Assembly: GCA_001023535.1 (NCBI GenBank)
Contig: CP011020.1
Span: forward strand, 5,528,509 to 5,592,508
Direction: 5' to 3'
DNA length: 64,000 nt
Origin: Pseudomonas chlororaphis
GTDB taxonomy: Bacteria; Pseudomonadota; Gammaproteobacteria; Pseudomonadales; Pseudomonadaceae
Part shown: one piece after another, positions 55,748-64,000 of the stretch
Layout of the letters: each line of letters opens with the position of its first letter
Numbering within the stretch: position 1 is the stretch's first letter
Program-made: the position numbers and the translations under genes
The notes under the pieces: model-generated
What the model was told of the DNA's origin: nothing
The model's database searches: none
The model's input: the letters and a program-made list of their open reading frames with translations, nothing else

Positions 55748-56671
55748 TTAAGCCACTTCGCAGCGACGAGCCTCAGGAATACAGGAAAGAGAGCTTTCAA
55801 GAGTATCTGTCACACAGCGTCGAAGCGATCTAACAGATGGCGACCTGTTACCAGCAAGTGTGGCCAAAGCCAATGAGCTACGTGGCGCGTCTGCTAGGGG
55901 TACGTACCGCACGCCAGGGTGACTAAATAAGCGTGTGGCTGTCAGTGGGAACGTATCAAACGCGCCACTATAGGCCACAGCAGCCAAGCTCTCAGGAATC
56001 GATTGGACATACGCTCCAATCCGGCAGGCTTCATGACGCTCCGCCCCCAAACTCCAGTAAGCAGCCCATTCGGTGGGAGCTCCCTCACCCGCTACCGCGA
56101 ATGGTTGCTCGATCAAGTCTGAAATAGTAAGGATCGAGGCATGTGCCATTTCATGATTGGCCGGTACGGCAGCGACTCGCGGTTCATCAAACATCACATC
56201 GAGCTCAAGACGTGGATCGCAAATCGGTAGCCTAATGAGCGCAGCATCTACCTTGCCAGAGATGAGCGCTTGCACCTGATTTGTCATGGACAGCTCAGTA
56301 AACACCAACCGGATACCAGGATTGCTCTGCTGAAAGAGTGTGAAAATAAGGTGGGTGAGTTCACCCGCAGCATCCCCGAAAAAGCCTAACTTCAAGACAC
56401 CACGACTGTTTTCAGCTAGGGCACGGCATTCTAGGATCGTATTGTTCATGCTCCCTAGGAGCGTGCGGGCCTGATCTATGAACGCCTGACCTGCCTCAGT
56501 CAATGAAACACGATGACTGGTACGTTCAAATAATCTGAAGCCCAGCTCGCTCTCAAGCTTAGCAATTTGAGCGCTCAAGCCAGATTGGGCAATGTTCTCG
56601 ATCTCGGCTGCCTTACCAAAATGGAGGGTCTCAGCAAGCCTGGTTGCCAAGAGAAGCTGTCTAGTGTCCAT
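55748..56671 (-). CDS. LysR-family regulator
   Basis: A 307-residue regulator with an N-terminal winged helix (residues 1-60: LLLATRLAETLHFGKAAEIE, LSAQIAKLESELGFRLFERT) and a periplasmic-binding-like effector domain. It ends tail to tail with the aldehyde dehydrogenase gene, so its usual divergent target is not adjacent. It may control the APC/aldehyde dehydrogenase genes or something to the right. Confidence 0.9.
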   Translation of the reverse strand: MDTRQLLLATRLAETLHFGKAAEIENIAQSGLSAQIAKLESELGFRLFERTSHRVSLTEAGQAFIDQARTLLGSMNNTILECRALAENSRGVLKLGFFGDAAGELTHLIFTLFQQSNPGIRLVFTELSMTNQVQALISGKVDAALIRLPICDPRLELDVMFDEPRVAAVPANHEMAHASILTISDLIEQPFAVAGEGAPTEWAAYWSLGAERHEACRIGAYVQSIPESLAAVAYSGAFDTFPLTATRLFSHPGVRYVPLADAPRSSLALATLAGNRSPSVRSLRRCVTDTLESSLSCIPEARRCEVA

Positions 56672-56796
56672 TGAGGGTACCTGCTACTCACGGAACGTGT
56701 GAAAGAGCTATCCGTAGCAAAATTCATGCAATTCAATGCATTCGCTTTAAAGCGGCACTCACTTCCCGACCTGCGGATCCCGGGCCACTTTACTAA

Positions 56797-56837
56797 ACGA
56801 ATAATGCGCCCAAATGGGGCAATTCGTTAGGTTTTTT
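56797..56837 (+). terminator. Terminator-like hairpin in a gene-free stretch
   Basis: ACGAAT (56797-56802) and ATTCGT (56822-56827) enclose GCCC and GGGC arms; six T follow (56832-56837). No gene is read into it from the left on the plus strand, so it may end a small RNA or be a leftover. The whole 56672-57393 gap holds no supportable coding region; a 94-codon minus-strand frame at 56793-57077 overlaps this hairpin and looks spurious. Confidence 0.4.
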
Positions 56838-57393
56838 CGTACACGGCCATCTCGAATTTGCTTGAATCACCCTTCGGCGCTCACGGAGCCGTCCAGTTCG
56901 TGATTTAGGAAACTGCGATGCGGGGCGAGCCGACAAAAAATGCCCTCGTATTGTGCGCATATGGGGGCAGCCAAGAGCACACAGTAACAAGCCGTATTGA
57001 GCGGTAACACATGGCGATTTGCGCGATGCCTTGTCCTCTGCCGGAGCGCCATATTTCAATTCATGATCATATTCCATTGGAGTCTAAAAACTGGGCAAAT
57101 GGACGGTGGCAGTTCAAGATGCGCGATTTTGCTAGTTTTGCCAATAAGCAACAATCACAAAACACGATCAAGCAATCTATATATCGCCATTGCCCACGTA
57201 CTAATTGTCAAAATACTATGACCTTAGCTTTCGTCAAGTGCACAGGAGCCGAAGCTGTATTTGTGAGGACAAGCAAAGCCTCATGACCTTCAATTCTGGT
57301 GTCGAAAACTAAAAACGTAATGCACCTAAACTATTGGCAAAGCCTGAGAACCAATCAAAAACAACCATAATCTAAGTAAACTTGGAAATAGCC

Positions 57394-58740
57394 ATGAAGC
57401 TTAATTACCAGCAATCGCTAAAAAATTTCTCTGAAGCCTTTTCTCTTTCCAAGAAAGAAACCTCGAAAGGAAAGGAATACATTCCGGGAGGTTTTAGCAG
57501 GCGCACATTTGGCTATGGCCCACATGCGATTTTCGTCGATAAAGGCGAAGCTCAATACCTTCATACCATCGAAGGTAAAAAACTTCTCGACCTCAATAAT
57601 AATTTCGCTACCAATGTACTAGGTCATAATCACCCAGCGATTATAAAAGCAATTCAGGAAACGCTACCCAATGGTTTCTCATTCGGGAATCCTACCAACC
57701 ACGAACTTGATCTGGCCAAGCTGATTTGTGAGCGCATCGATTCTGTTGAACAGGTAAAGTTTTTTTGCTCTGCAAGCGAGGCATGTTTGAGTGCCGTGCG
57801 TATCGCTAGAGGTTATACAGCTCGTAAAAAGATTGCAAAATTTGAGGGCGGATACCACGGCTTTTCAGATGACTTGGCGATTTCCGCCCACCCTAACCCG
57901 AACAATTTCCCTGGCCCGGATACTAATCCGAAAGCACTTCCAGATTCCGACGGCATTCCTGCCTATAAAAGCGATAACATCATTGTTCTGACCCAAAATG
58001 ATTTTGAGTCCTGCGAAAAAATCCTTCGTGGCAATGCGGACGAAATTTCATGTTTGATTATGGAATTGCAGACTTGCGCGGGCGGAATTGTAGAGCTGGA
58101 TAAAAATTTTGTACAAAAGCTTCGAGCCCTTACTAAAGAGCTGGGCATCTTGCTAATCGTTGATGAAACCATAACACTACGTGCGAACTTCAAAGGTCTG
58201 CAAAGTGAGTATCAAATCAAGCCAGATTTGACCGTCCTCGGGAAAATGATCGGTGGCGGCCTGCCAATTGGCGCAGTGGGCGGCAGCAAAGAGGTTTTTC
58301 GGGTAATCGAGGAAAATCAGGTCATGATCTCAGGCACCCACCATGGTCACCCATTGGCCTGCGCAGCAGGCATTGCCTGCCTTAAAGCCATGGATAGGAA
58401 GGCATATGCACGACTCAACGAAATGGCGGCGAAGATCAAATCCGAGCTGAATACTTGGGCCAAGGAGTCCAAATACCCATTTACCGTGTTCGGATCTTTC
58501 TCGGTATTTGCTTATGCGTTCACTAAAGAGCTCGGTCAGACCATTAACACTCACCGTGACTACTGGCACAAAATTGACGAGAACAGTATGAGTATCTATG
58601 CATTGGAAATGGCTACTCGTGGCTACTACCCAGTCCACCGTGGCCAAGTCGGACTTACGCTTCCTATGACGGACGAGGATGTCGATGGCTACATCGAGAC
58701 CACTAAAGACATCATACGCCTTATTTACGCCAAGGACTGA
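57394..58740 (+). CDS. PLP-dependent class III aminotransferase, glutamate-1-semialdehyde-aminomutase-like
   Basis: A 448-residue enzyme. The PLP Lys lies in TVLGKMIGGGLPIGAVGG (about residue 286). Neighbouring motifs are modified: the usual NSGTEA is CSASEA, and DEVxTGFR is VDETITLRANF. The N-terminus (IPGGFSRRTFGYGPHAIFVD) fits the GSA-aminomutase-like subgroup, many of which act on beta-amino or omega-amino compounds. The gene has a lower GC content than its neighbours. A TTG four codons upstream is possible, but ATG at 57394 is preferred. It is probably part of the catabolic cluster at the right end. Confidence 0.85.
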   Translation: MKLNYQQSLKNFSEAFSLSKKETSKGKEYIPGGFSRRTFGYGPHAIFVDKGEAQYLHTIEGKKLLDLNNNFATNVLGHNHPAIIKAIQETLPNGFSFGNPTNHELDLAKLICERIDSVEQVKFFCSASEACLSAVRIARGYTARKKIAKFEGGYHGFSDDLAISAHPNPNNFPGPDTNPKALPDSDGIPAYKSDNIIVLTQNDFESCEKILRGNADEISCLIMELQTCAGGIVELDKNFVQKLRALTKELGILLIVDETITLRANFKGLQSEYQIKPDLTVLGKMIGGGLPIGAVGGSKEVFRVIEENQVMISGTHHGHPLACAAGIACLKAMDRKAYARLNEMAAKIKSELNTWAKESKYPFTVFGSFSVFAYAFTKELGQTINTHRDYWHKIDENSMSIYALEMATRGYYPVHRGQVGLTLPMTDEDVDGYIETTKDIIRLIYAKD

Positions 58741-58770
58741 GTTTTAGGCAGGCCAATTATTAAGCCTTCG

Positions 58771-58803
58771 ATGCCTATGACTACCGTTGATTGTCATAGG
58801 CAT
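58771..58803. terminator. Hairpin after the aminotransferase gene
   Basis: ATGCCTATGAC and GTCATAGGCAT form a perfect 11-bp stem with an 11-base loop, 30 bp after the aminotransferase stop and between two convergent genes. The T run is short, so it may work with Rho or in both directions. Confidence 0.55.
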
Positions 58804-58884
58804 TTGGAATCCCACAATTTACTTTTTCTTGTGCATGGACGTACAAGGTACCTGAAGAGCCCAAGCCAGTGTCCTGCTCCCAAA

Positions 58885-59676
58885 TTAAACAGCGTGCCTG
58901 AGCAGCTCCACTAACTGGGCATGCAATGCCGGATCACCACAGGCAACGACAGCCCCGCCGTTCTGAGCTGCGCTCCCATCCCAGGTAGTAATCACCCCAC
59001 CGGCACCTTCGATGATCGGTATCAGGGCCTGAACGTCGTAAGGCTGAAGACAGGCCTCGATAATCACATCAACGAAACCCGAAGCCAGCATGCAGTACGC
59101 ATAACAATCACCACCGAAGCGAACTAACTGCGCCTGATTTGCCACGGATTGAAAAGCATCTCGCCGTACAGATGAATCGAACATATCGAGTGTTGTGCAC
59201 ATCAGTGTTGCTGAGGAAAGACCTTGGCATAAGCGTGTCTGCAGTTTCGTACCATTGCACCAAGCACCATCCGAAGTCCCTATGTAGCGCTCGCCAGTGA
59301 ACGGCTGATTCATCACGCCGAGCACAGGACGCTGACCATCGTTTAGGGCTATTAGCGTCCCCCATAGTGGCAAGCCGGTAATAAAAGCTCGGGTACCGTC
59401 GATGGGATCGAGCACCCAAGTCAGCTCACTGCAACCTACGATTGAGCCCTCCTCCTCACCAAGAACTCCGTGTTGGGGATACCGATCCTGAATCAGTTCG
59501 CGCATGGCTCGTTCAGCAGCCTTGTCGGCCAAGGTGACAGGATCGAAGACCCGCCCACCCTTATCCTCGACATCTAGTTTTGCTCGAAAGTAGGGCTGAA
59601 TAGCATCGGCGGCAGCCTCAGCTAGCTGCTCTGCAAACGCTTGGTACTCAGCAGTCTGCGCTGCACTGATGGTCAT
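58885..59676 (-). CDS. Inositol-monophosphatase-family phosphatase (HisN-like)
   Basis: A 263-residue Mg2+-dependent phosphatase. The metal site is GEEEG (about residue 74) and WVLDPIDGTRAFITG (about residue 90); a second site is GAGGVITTWDGSAAQNG near the end, whose Asp also binds metal. The family splits sugar-alcohol or histidinol phosphates; the HisN-type pattern fits but the substrate is open. It is the intact homologue of the broken gene at 23894-24666. It faces the aminotransferase and is followed by the IclR gene on the same strand upstream. Confidence 0.88.
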   Translation of the reverse strand: MTISAAQTAEYQAFAEQLAEAAADAIQPYFRAKLDVEDKGGRVFDPVTLADKAAERAMRELIQDRYPQHGVLGEEEGSIVGCSELTWVLDPIDGTRAFITGLPLWGTLIALNDGQRPVLGVMNQPFTGERYIGTSDGAWCNGTKLQTRLCQGLSSATLMCTTLDMFDSSVRRDAFQSVANQAQLVRFGGDCYAYCMLASGFVDVIIEACLQPYDVQALIPIIEGAGGVITTWDGSAAQNGGAVVACGDPALHAQLVELLRHAV

Positions 59677-59831
59677 CGACGCTCACCTCGGTTTGGCATA
59701 AGGACTTGGAAAAGTCCGAGGCATATTTTAAGCCCAACAGCTTCATATCTTCCACAAACAAACCCTCAAAGGGAACTTTGTACTCAAACCAAAATAACTT
59801 GATGAGCCAAGACTTAGCAGTCGCCTGCAGC

Positions 59832-61382
59832 TCACCGATCCAGGTTCACACCCAAAGATAGAAGTCGCTCTATCTTTTTAGTAGCCTCGCGCATCAACTG
59901 AGTTAGCGATGGAAGATCACGCTCATCTTTGCGGTACTGAGGAATCGTAGCCGAAATTGACCCGCGAATTTTACCATCTGCAAAAAATGGCACAGCCAAG
60001 CCGAATGCGCCGAGTACACGCTCACCGTCACCTGTGGCCCAGCCTCTTTCGTGAATGACCTTTAACTCCGTCTTGAGCACTTCACGAGAAGTAATGGTTG
60101 CCTCTGTAATTTTTTCAAGCTCGATAGAATCGACTAATTTTTGATCACAGAAAGCTAATACAGCTTTACCAGCTGCACCGGCATAAAGCGGTACTGCCAC
60201 GTTGACCTGCAGCTTGTACTGAATCGGTCGCCATCCTTGAATTACGTCAAGAAACTCAGCTTTTTCAGTAGCTTCGTCATAGGCGAGTAACGCGATCGTC
60301 TCACCGGTTTCCTGGACTAATCCTGACAAAATTGGCCGGGTGAGATCAGCGAGGTTGCGATGATCGCCGCCAATCTTGGACGCCCATCGATAGAGTTTTG
60401 AGCCAGGAAACAAGGTTGAGCCAGATAGACTGACAATACCCGCCTGGACTCCAGATTGTATCAATCGTTTAGCAGTCGCCTCATTGCATAAGAGCTGATC
60501 AGTCAAACCCACAGAGTTTTTCAGCCCATCCGGAAATGCGCAGGCCAATAGTAAAAGTCTTTCGAGACGAGTAACGGTGGACTTCGTCTCCTCGATCAGT
60601 ATGTCAGGCACTCGCTGAGGGCTACCCAAAATTCGACATTTTACAGCCGCTTCTATTTGCTCAGCGACTCGCTGTACATCTGCATCAATTTGCGAGGTCT
60701 TTTTTGACCCAACGTTACCAACGGAATGGACAGAAACTGACACGACTAGCCCATTCGCGAGACTCTTTGTGACAATCGATAATGCGCTGGGAAATTCTGT
60801 CTCTGATAGCAGTCCCAAGGCATCGTAGGCCCTCGAATTGCAGTCTGTATCACGTGCATTACCCTGTACATTTGAAGATAAAGAATCGGCTTCGATAAAT
60901 TCAGCAAACTGCCGACCGATATCCCCGAATGTAAGCGGAAAGATCACGCCCAGTTCAGGCCTGAATGTGAGCGTAGCTTTGGCTTCGCGGCAGGCAGCTA
61001 CGAAATAACCATTACTCAGACGGCAGTACACAGAAATGAGCGCAGTGCATTGTGAAGCATCAGCCAGCTCACTCAACGATGCCCCGCTCAAACCCAGAAG
61101 TAGACTTGCATCGCCAAGCACTTTCGTAAGAACGCATAACCTTGGCCCTAGGCTGTATTTGCCTACTCCCACCTCAATAGCAAAACCATTTTCAACCAAC
61201 GAGACCAGAATCCGATTAACGGTACTTCGACTCTCGCAAAGCTCTGCTGCGAGCTCTCGCACTCCCCACGGCTCACCGCCCGTTCTCATGACAAGTGCGT
61301 CCACTACCTCAATCAGCCTGGTATGGCTGGACGCAGGAGTAGTGGCTGTAGAGGCGGTAATAGAGCGTTCTGACTGAGCCAT
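59832..61382 (-). CDS. Double IclR-family regulator (two IclR units in one chain)
   Basis: A 516-residue protein, about twice the normal IclR length. Unit 1: helix-turn-helix at about residues 20-75 (GVRELAAELCESRSTVNRIL) and an effector domain to about 250. Unit 2: a second winged-helix-like segment at about 262-325 (ERLLLLACAFPDGLKNSVGL) and a second effector domain to the end, with the IclR hallmarks VAVPLYAGAAGKAVLAF and VHERGWATGDGERV-like IHERGWATGDGERV. It is divergent from the transporter gene at 61555 with two inverted repeats between, so it most likely controls this transporter and the dehydrogenase. Start at 61382 by the HTH position. Confidence 0.85.
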   Translation of the reverse strand: MAQSERSITASTATTPASSHTRLIEVVDALVMRTGGEPWGVRELAAELCESRSTVNRILVSLVENGFAIEVGVGKYSLGPRLCVLTKVLGDASLLLGLSGASLSELADASQCTALISVYCRLSNGYFVAACREAKATLTFRPELGVIFPLTFGDIGRQFAEFIEADSLSSNVQGNARDTDCNSRAYDALGLLSETEFPSALSIVTKSLANGLVVSVSVHSVGNVGSKKTSQIDADVQRVAEQIEAAVKCRILGSPQRVPDILIEETKSTVTRLERLLLLACAFPDGLKNSVGLTDQLLCNEATAKRLIQSGVQAGIVSLSGSTLFPGSKLYRWASKIGGDHRNLADLTRPILSGLVQETGETIALLAYDEATEKAEFLDVIQGWRPIQYKLQVNVAVPLYAGAAGKAVLAFCDQKLVDSIELEKITEATITSREVLKTELKVIHERGWATGDGERVLGAFGLAVPFFADGKIRGSISATIPQYRKDERDLPSLTQLMREATKKIERLLSLGVNLDR

Positions 61383-61501
61383 CTTTAGACAAATCGAGGT
61401 TTCGGGAGCCCCATTCTGGAGGCAAAAGCTGCCCAACGGCAAATCGCACCTGGCTGTTGACAAGCGTGGCGTGATTCTAGAATCTAGACAAAACAAAAGC
61501 T

Positions 61502-61537
61502 GGACACTGTCCCATTTTTTGAATTGGACAGAAGTCC
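61502..61537. promoter_or_regulatory. Two GGAC/GTCC inverted repeats between the IclR and transporter genes
   Basis: GGACA-C-TGTCC (61502-61512) and GGAC-AGAA-GTCC (61526-61537) lie 18-53 bp before the transporter start. Two repeats and a regulator with two DNA-binding units make an attractive match, but this is inference. Confidence 0.55.
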
Positions 61538-61554
61538 GATAATCCGAGGTGTCC

Positions 61555-62904
61555 ATGAACAACAATAACGTTATGGCCGAGCCTGTCGTTCAGACCGTTG
61601 AAGAAACGGAGCAGACGAGGAACGCCAAGAAGGCCACGAGGGCCGCTGTATTCGGAACCTTTGTCGAGTATTACGACTTCAGCGTCTACGGATATGTCGC
61701 TGCAACCCTCGCCATGGTTTTCTTTCCTTCAGATGATGCGGCGACCGGCCTGTTGAACACTTTCCTGGTGTTCGGCTCCGCGTTTTTGGTGAGGCCGCTC
61801 GGCGCTATTGCTTTCGGCTGGCTAGGCGACAAGGTAGGCAGACGCTTCAGCCTGATTGCCAGCATCACCCTGATGGGGGCTGCCGCCACGCTTATCGGTC
61901 TGCTGCCCGGCTATGCACAGATTGGTGTCTGGGCGCCCATACTTCTGGTCGTGCTGCGCATGTTGCAAGGCTTCTCCGCTGGTGGCGAAATCGGGGGAGC
62001 TGCAAGCTACATCCGCGAGTGGGCTCCGCCTAAACGCCGCGCCTTGTACATTTCCTTCCTGCCCTCGATTGCTCAGTTTGGTAAAGGCTTGGCTGCTGCA
62101 ATTGCGGGTCTTGCTGCGGCGACTCTCACCGATCCGGAGATGCTTTCTTGGGGCTGGCGTATCCCGTTCCTGCTGGCGCTGCCGCTCGGGATCATTGGTC
62201 TCTATATGCGACTGAGCATCGAAGACAGCCCGGAGTTCGCGTCTAAGAAAAACGATGCAGAAGTCAAAAAAGGCCAGCCTTTCGCTGAGTTGATCCGCGA
62301 CTATCGCAGGCCTTTGGCCAAGGTGATCATGATCGCTATGGTTCAGAACATTGGAACCTACATTGGCACCGTATTCATCGCGGCCTACTTCAGCTCCATC
62401 CTGGGGTACTCAAAAGGTGAAGCGTCCACCATCGTTCTAATCGCCGTCATCCTCGCCGCATTTTTGATTCCTCTCGCTGGCCAGCTCGGCTCTTATCGCG
62501 GCGGCAAATCCATCCTGCGCTATGCCTACGCTGCGTACGCCGTAGTGTCGATACCGTCCTTCATGCTGATGCAGCTAGGCTCGGTCAATCTGGCAATGGC
62601 TGGTCTTGCTCTCGGCATGATTCCGTATGCCCTTTGCCAGGCGGGTACTTATTCAGTCATGCCGGAGTTTTTCCCGATGCACATTCGCCATACCGGCGTC
62701 GCATTCGGACATAGCGTAGGTGCCGTTATTGGCGGGGGGTCAGGTCCATACCTTGCTACCTGGCTAATCGGCGCAACCGGAAATCAGTCCACGCCCGCAT
62801 TCATCCTGTGCGCATCAGGTCTTCTGGGACTGATCGTCCTCTCGACTGTTCGTAAAAATGCGCCGGCGGCTGGCGATGACGCCAATACCCACCAGTTTTC
62901 CTAA
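61555..62904 (+). CDS. MFS transporter, metabolite:H+ symporter (MHS) family
   Basis: A 449-residue, 12-helix transporter. The start segment GTFVEYYDFSVYGYVAATLA is the MHS hallmark; the loop motif GWLGDKVGRRFSL follows, and MLQGFSAGGEIGGAASYIRE lies in helix 4-5. MHS carriers take up organic acids such as ketoglutarate or shikimate. The ATG at 61555 follows GAGGT. The stop is 10 bp before the dehydrogenase gene, so they are co-transcribed. Confidence 0.9.
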   Translation: MNNNNVMAEPVVQTVEETEQTRNAKKATRAAVFGTFVEYYDFSVYGYVAATLAMVFFPSDDAATGLLNTFLVFGSAFLVRPLGAIAFGWLGDKVGRRFSLIASITLMGAAATLIGLLPGYAQIGVWAPILLVVLRMLQGFSAGGEIGGAASYIREWAPPKRRALYISFLPSIAQFGKGLAAAIAGLAAATLTDPEMLSWGWRIPFLLALPLGIIGLYMRLSIEDSPEFASKKNDAEVKKGQPFAELIRDYRRPLAKVIMIAMVQNIGTYIGTVFIAAYFSSILGYSKGEASTIVLIAVILAAFLIPLAGQLGSYRGGKSILRYAYAAYAVVSIPSFMLMQLGSVNLAMAGLALGMIPYALCQAGTYSVMPEFFPMHIRHTGVAFGHSVGAVIGGGSGPYLATWLIGATGNQSTPAFILCASGLLGLIVLSTVRKNAPAAGDDANTHQFS

Positions 62905-62914
62905 GGTGACGATC

Positions 62915-63889
62915 ATGTCTTTGATTTATGTGACAAGCCCTATCCATCCCGATGTATTACAAGCGCTTTCCGCTTTAGGCGAAGTTCGACTCGGCTATGG
63001 CGCCGACGCGGTTACCTACGCAGACATCCAGCACTACGTAGACGCCGTATTTTTACGCGGTGGCCATATCTCTGCCGAGATGCTCGCTGCGTCCCCGAAC
63101 CTGCGTATCGTTGCTCGACACGGCGCGGGTTACGACAACGTCGACTACAAAGCGGCGGCCGAGTTGGGTGTGTGGGTAACCAACACACCTGGCGCAAACA
63201 GGAGAAGTGTTGTGGAGCATGTATTTGCTCTGCTGCTGGGTATTGGCCGCAAGATCCAACTGGCTACGGATCAGACTCGCAACAACATTTGGGCGGCAGA
63301 TCGACTGTCCCTCACAGGTATTGAGCTTGAGGGTCGTACTCTGGGTTTGATCGGATTCGGCGACATCGGTCAGCATGTTGCGCCTGTGGCTGAGGCTTTC
63401 GGCATGAAAGTGCTGGCAACCGACCCAGCTTATGACTCTAGCTTTGATAAACGTTTGGTAGACCTCGACACCTTATTGTCCCAAGCGGACGTCGTGAGCC
63501 TCCACGTGCCCCTGCAGGCTGGCACTGAGAACCTCATTGGCGGGGCTGAAATTGAGAAGATGAAAACAGGCGCCATCCTGATTAACACCAGCCGTGGCGG
63601 AGTCATCGATGAAGCAGCGGTTGCTGAAGCCCTGCGCAGCGGCAAACTGGGTGGCGCGGGCATCGACGTTCTAGCTGCAGAAAACACGGACATGATCACC
63701 CCATTCAGTTGCAACACGTTCCCTGTAGCTGACCTTCCGAACCTGCTCGTCACTCCCCACGTTGCCGGGCAAACAAATGAATCACTGCTTCGGGTTGGCA
63801 TGAGCGCAGTAGAGGCTATTTCTGCTGTCTTGCGCGGCGGCCCTCCGCTCCACCCAGTCAACAACCCCGTACCTAAAACGTTCAACTAA
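62915..63889 (+). CDS. D-isomer-specific 2-hydroxyacid dehydrogenase
   Basis: A 324-residue NAD(P)-dependent enzyme. The nucleotide motif is GLIGFGDIGQHVAP (about residue 147), the catalytic Arg is in NTSRGGVIDE, and the catalytic His is near TPHVAGQTNES. The catalytic Glu region is GIDVLAAENTD, slightly different from the usual DVFExEP. It interconverts a 2-keto acid and a D-2-hydroxy acid, or acts like a 3-phosphoglycerate dehydrogenase. ATG at 62915 follows AAGGTG. The substrate is probably linked to the MHS carrier upstream. Confidence 0.88.
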   Translation: MSLIYVTSPIHPDVLQALSALGEVRLGYGADAVTYADIQHYVDAVFLRGGHISAEMLAASPNLRIVARHGAGYDNVDYKAAAELGVWVTNTPGANRRSVVEHVFALLLGIGRKIQLATDQTRNNIWAADRLSLTGIELEGRTLGLIGFGDIGQHVAPVAEAFGMKVLATDPAYDSSFDKRLVDLDTLLSQADVVSLHVPLQAGTENLIGGAEIEKMKTGAILINTSRGGVIDEAAVAEALRSGKLGGAGIDVLAAENTDMITPFSCNTFPVADLPNLLVTPHVAGQTNESLLRVGMSAVEAISAVLRGGPPLHPVNNPVPKTFN

Positions 63890-63922
63890 TAGCGTTCTAG
63901 ACAGATTTACGCCGAGGCCACC

Positions 63923-64000
63923 ATGTTTATCAATGTATCCGATGAAAGCATCACCGTGAGCGAAGATTGGGAACGCGCATCCCTTGAACACATTGAAGAG
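63923..64000 (+). CDS. Start of a further gene, cut by the window end
   Basis: An ATG 33 bp after the dehydrogenase stop opens a frame that runs to the window edge (MFINVSDESITVSEDWERAS). An AGGCC sequence lies a few bases before. No family can be named from 26 residues. The close spacing suggests it belongs to the same operon. Confidence 0.5.
   Translation, partial: MFINVSDESITVSEDWERASLEHIEE

Noticed and set aside
56793..57077. Minus-strand 94-codon frame in the gap before the aminotransferase
   Set aside because: It crosses the terminator-like hairpin and has no protein-like pattern.
1..64000. CRISPR arrays and intact tRNA or rRNA genes
   Set aside because: No regularly spaced repeats and no complete tRNA or rRNA sequence were seen; only the tRNA-Gly 3' fragment is present.

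Overview
The window reads as a stretch of a Pseudomonas chromosome. This rests on the BenR/BenABCD/CatBCA proteins, the Pseudomonas-type CcmCDE, the many AraC, TetR and MCP genes and the high-GC codon use. Almost everything right of about position 3996 looks like accessory DNA. A 21-base copy of the 3' end of tRNA-Gly(GCC) lies at 3975-3995, next to a terminator on its downstream side. This is the usual scar at the distal end of an element integrated into that tRNA. On this reading, 1-3974 is resident chromosome (a large helicase, a coiled-coil partner, a small lipoprotein) and the island extends rightwards past the window end; no integrase or intact tRNA is visible.

Layout. 4000-5777 is a nearly gene-poor junction zone with a MITE-like element, a frameshifted small gene, a small conserved-looking gene and a long inverted repeat. 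5778-9803 has a chemoreceptor, two AT-rich unknown genes and an AraC regulator. 10132-13871 is a polyamine-type module (binding protein, cupin, FAD amine oxidase, AraC). 13947-15260 is a dead IS256-family element that keeps its 8-bp target duplication. 15298-21745 holds a DMT exporter, a TetR regulator with palindromic sites, a SoxC-like molybdoenzyme with a one-haem cytochrome, a small membrane protein and a TonB receptor. 21899-23771 has an NTF2-like protein, a metallo-beta-lactamase-fold hydrolase and a second TetR. 23894-24666 is a broken inositol-monophosphatase-family gene.

The core of the window is 24677-50821, all on the minus strand. It holds ccmCDE, benE, catA, catC, catB, benK, benD, benC, benB, benA, benR, a dCache chemoreceptor, a full quinohaemoprotein amine dehydrogenase set (qhpE, B, C, D, A), a sigma-54 activator, an aldehyde dehydrogenase, and qhpG and qhpF. 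Read as chemistry, this would take a primary amine such as benzylamine to its aldehyde (QhpABC), then to benzoate (aldehyde dehydrogenase), to catechol (BenABCD) and to 3-oxoadipate enol-lactone (CatABC). Three transcription starts in the amine part (before qhpA, the aldehyde dehydrogenase and qhpF) each show a GG-N10-GC-like element. Each also has an upstream copy of the same motif, GTG(T/A)TC-N7-GAACAC, so a single sigma-54 regulon is likely. BenR-type half-sites 21 bp apart sit before benA.

51253-52390 is a recombination scar joining a 5'-truncated AraC gene to the 3' remnant of a chemoreceptor gene. 52669-56671 has an APC permease, a second aldehyde dehydrogenase and a LysR regulator. 57394-64000 is an unassigned catabolic cluster: class III aminotransferase, an intact inositol-monophosphatase-family gene (homologue of the broken one at 24 kb), an unusual tandem IclR regulator, an MHS-type transporter, a D-2-hydroxyacid dehydrogenase and the start of one more gene.

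No rRNA, intact tRNA or CRISPR array was seen. All function calls come from reading sequence and motifs; no database search was run.
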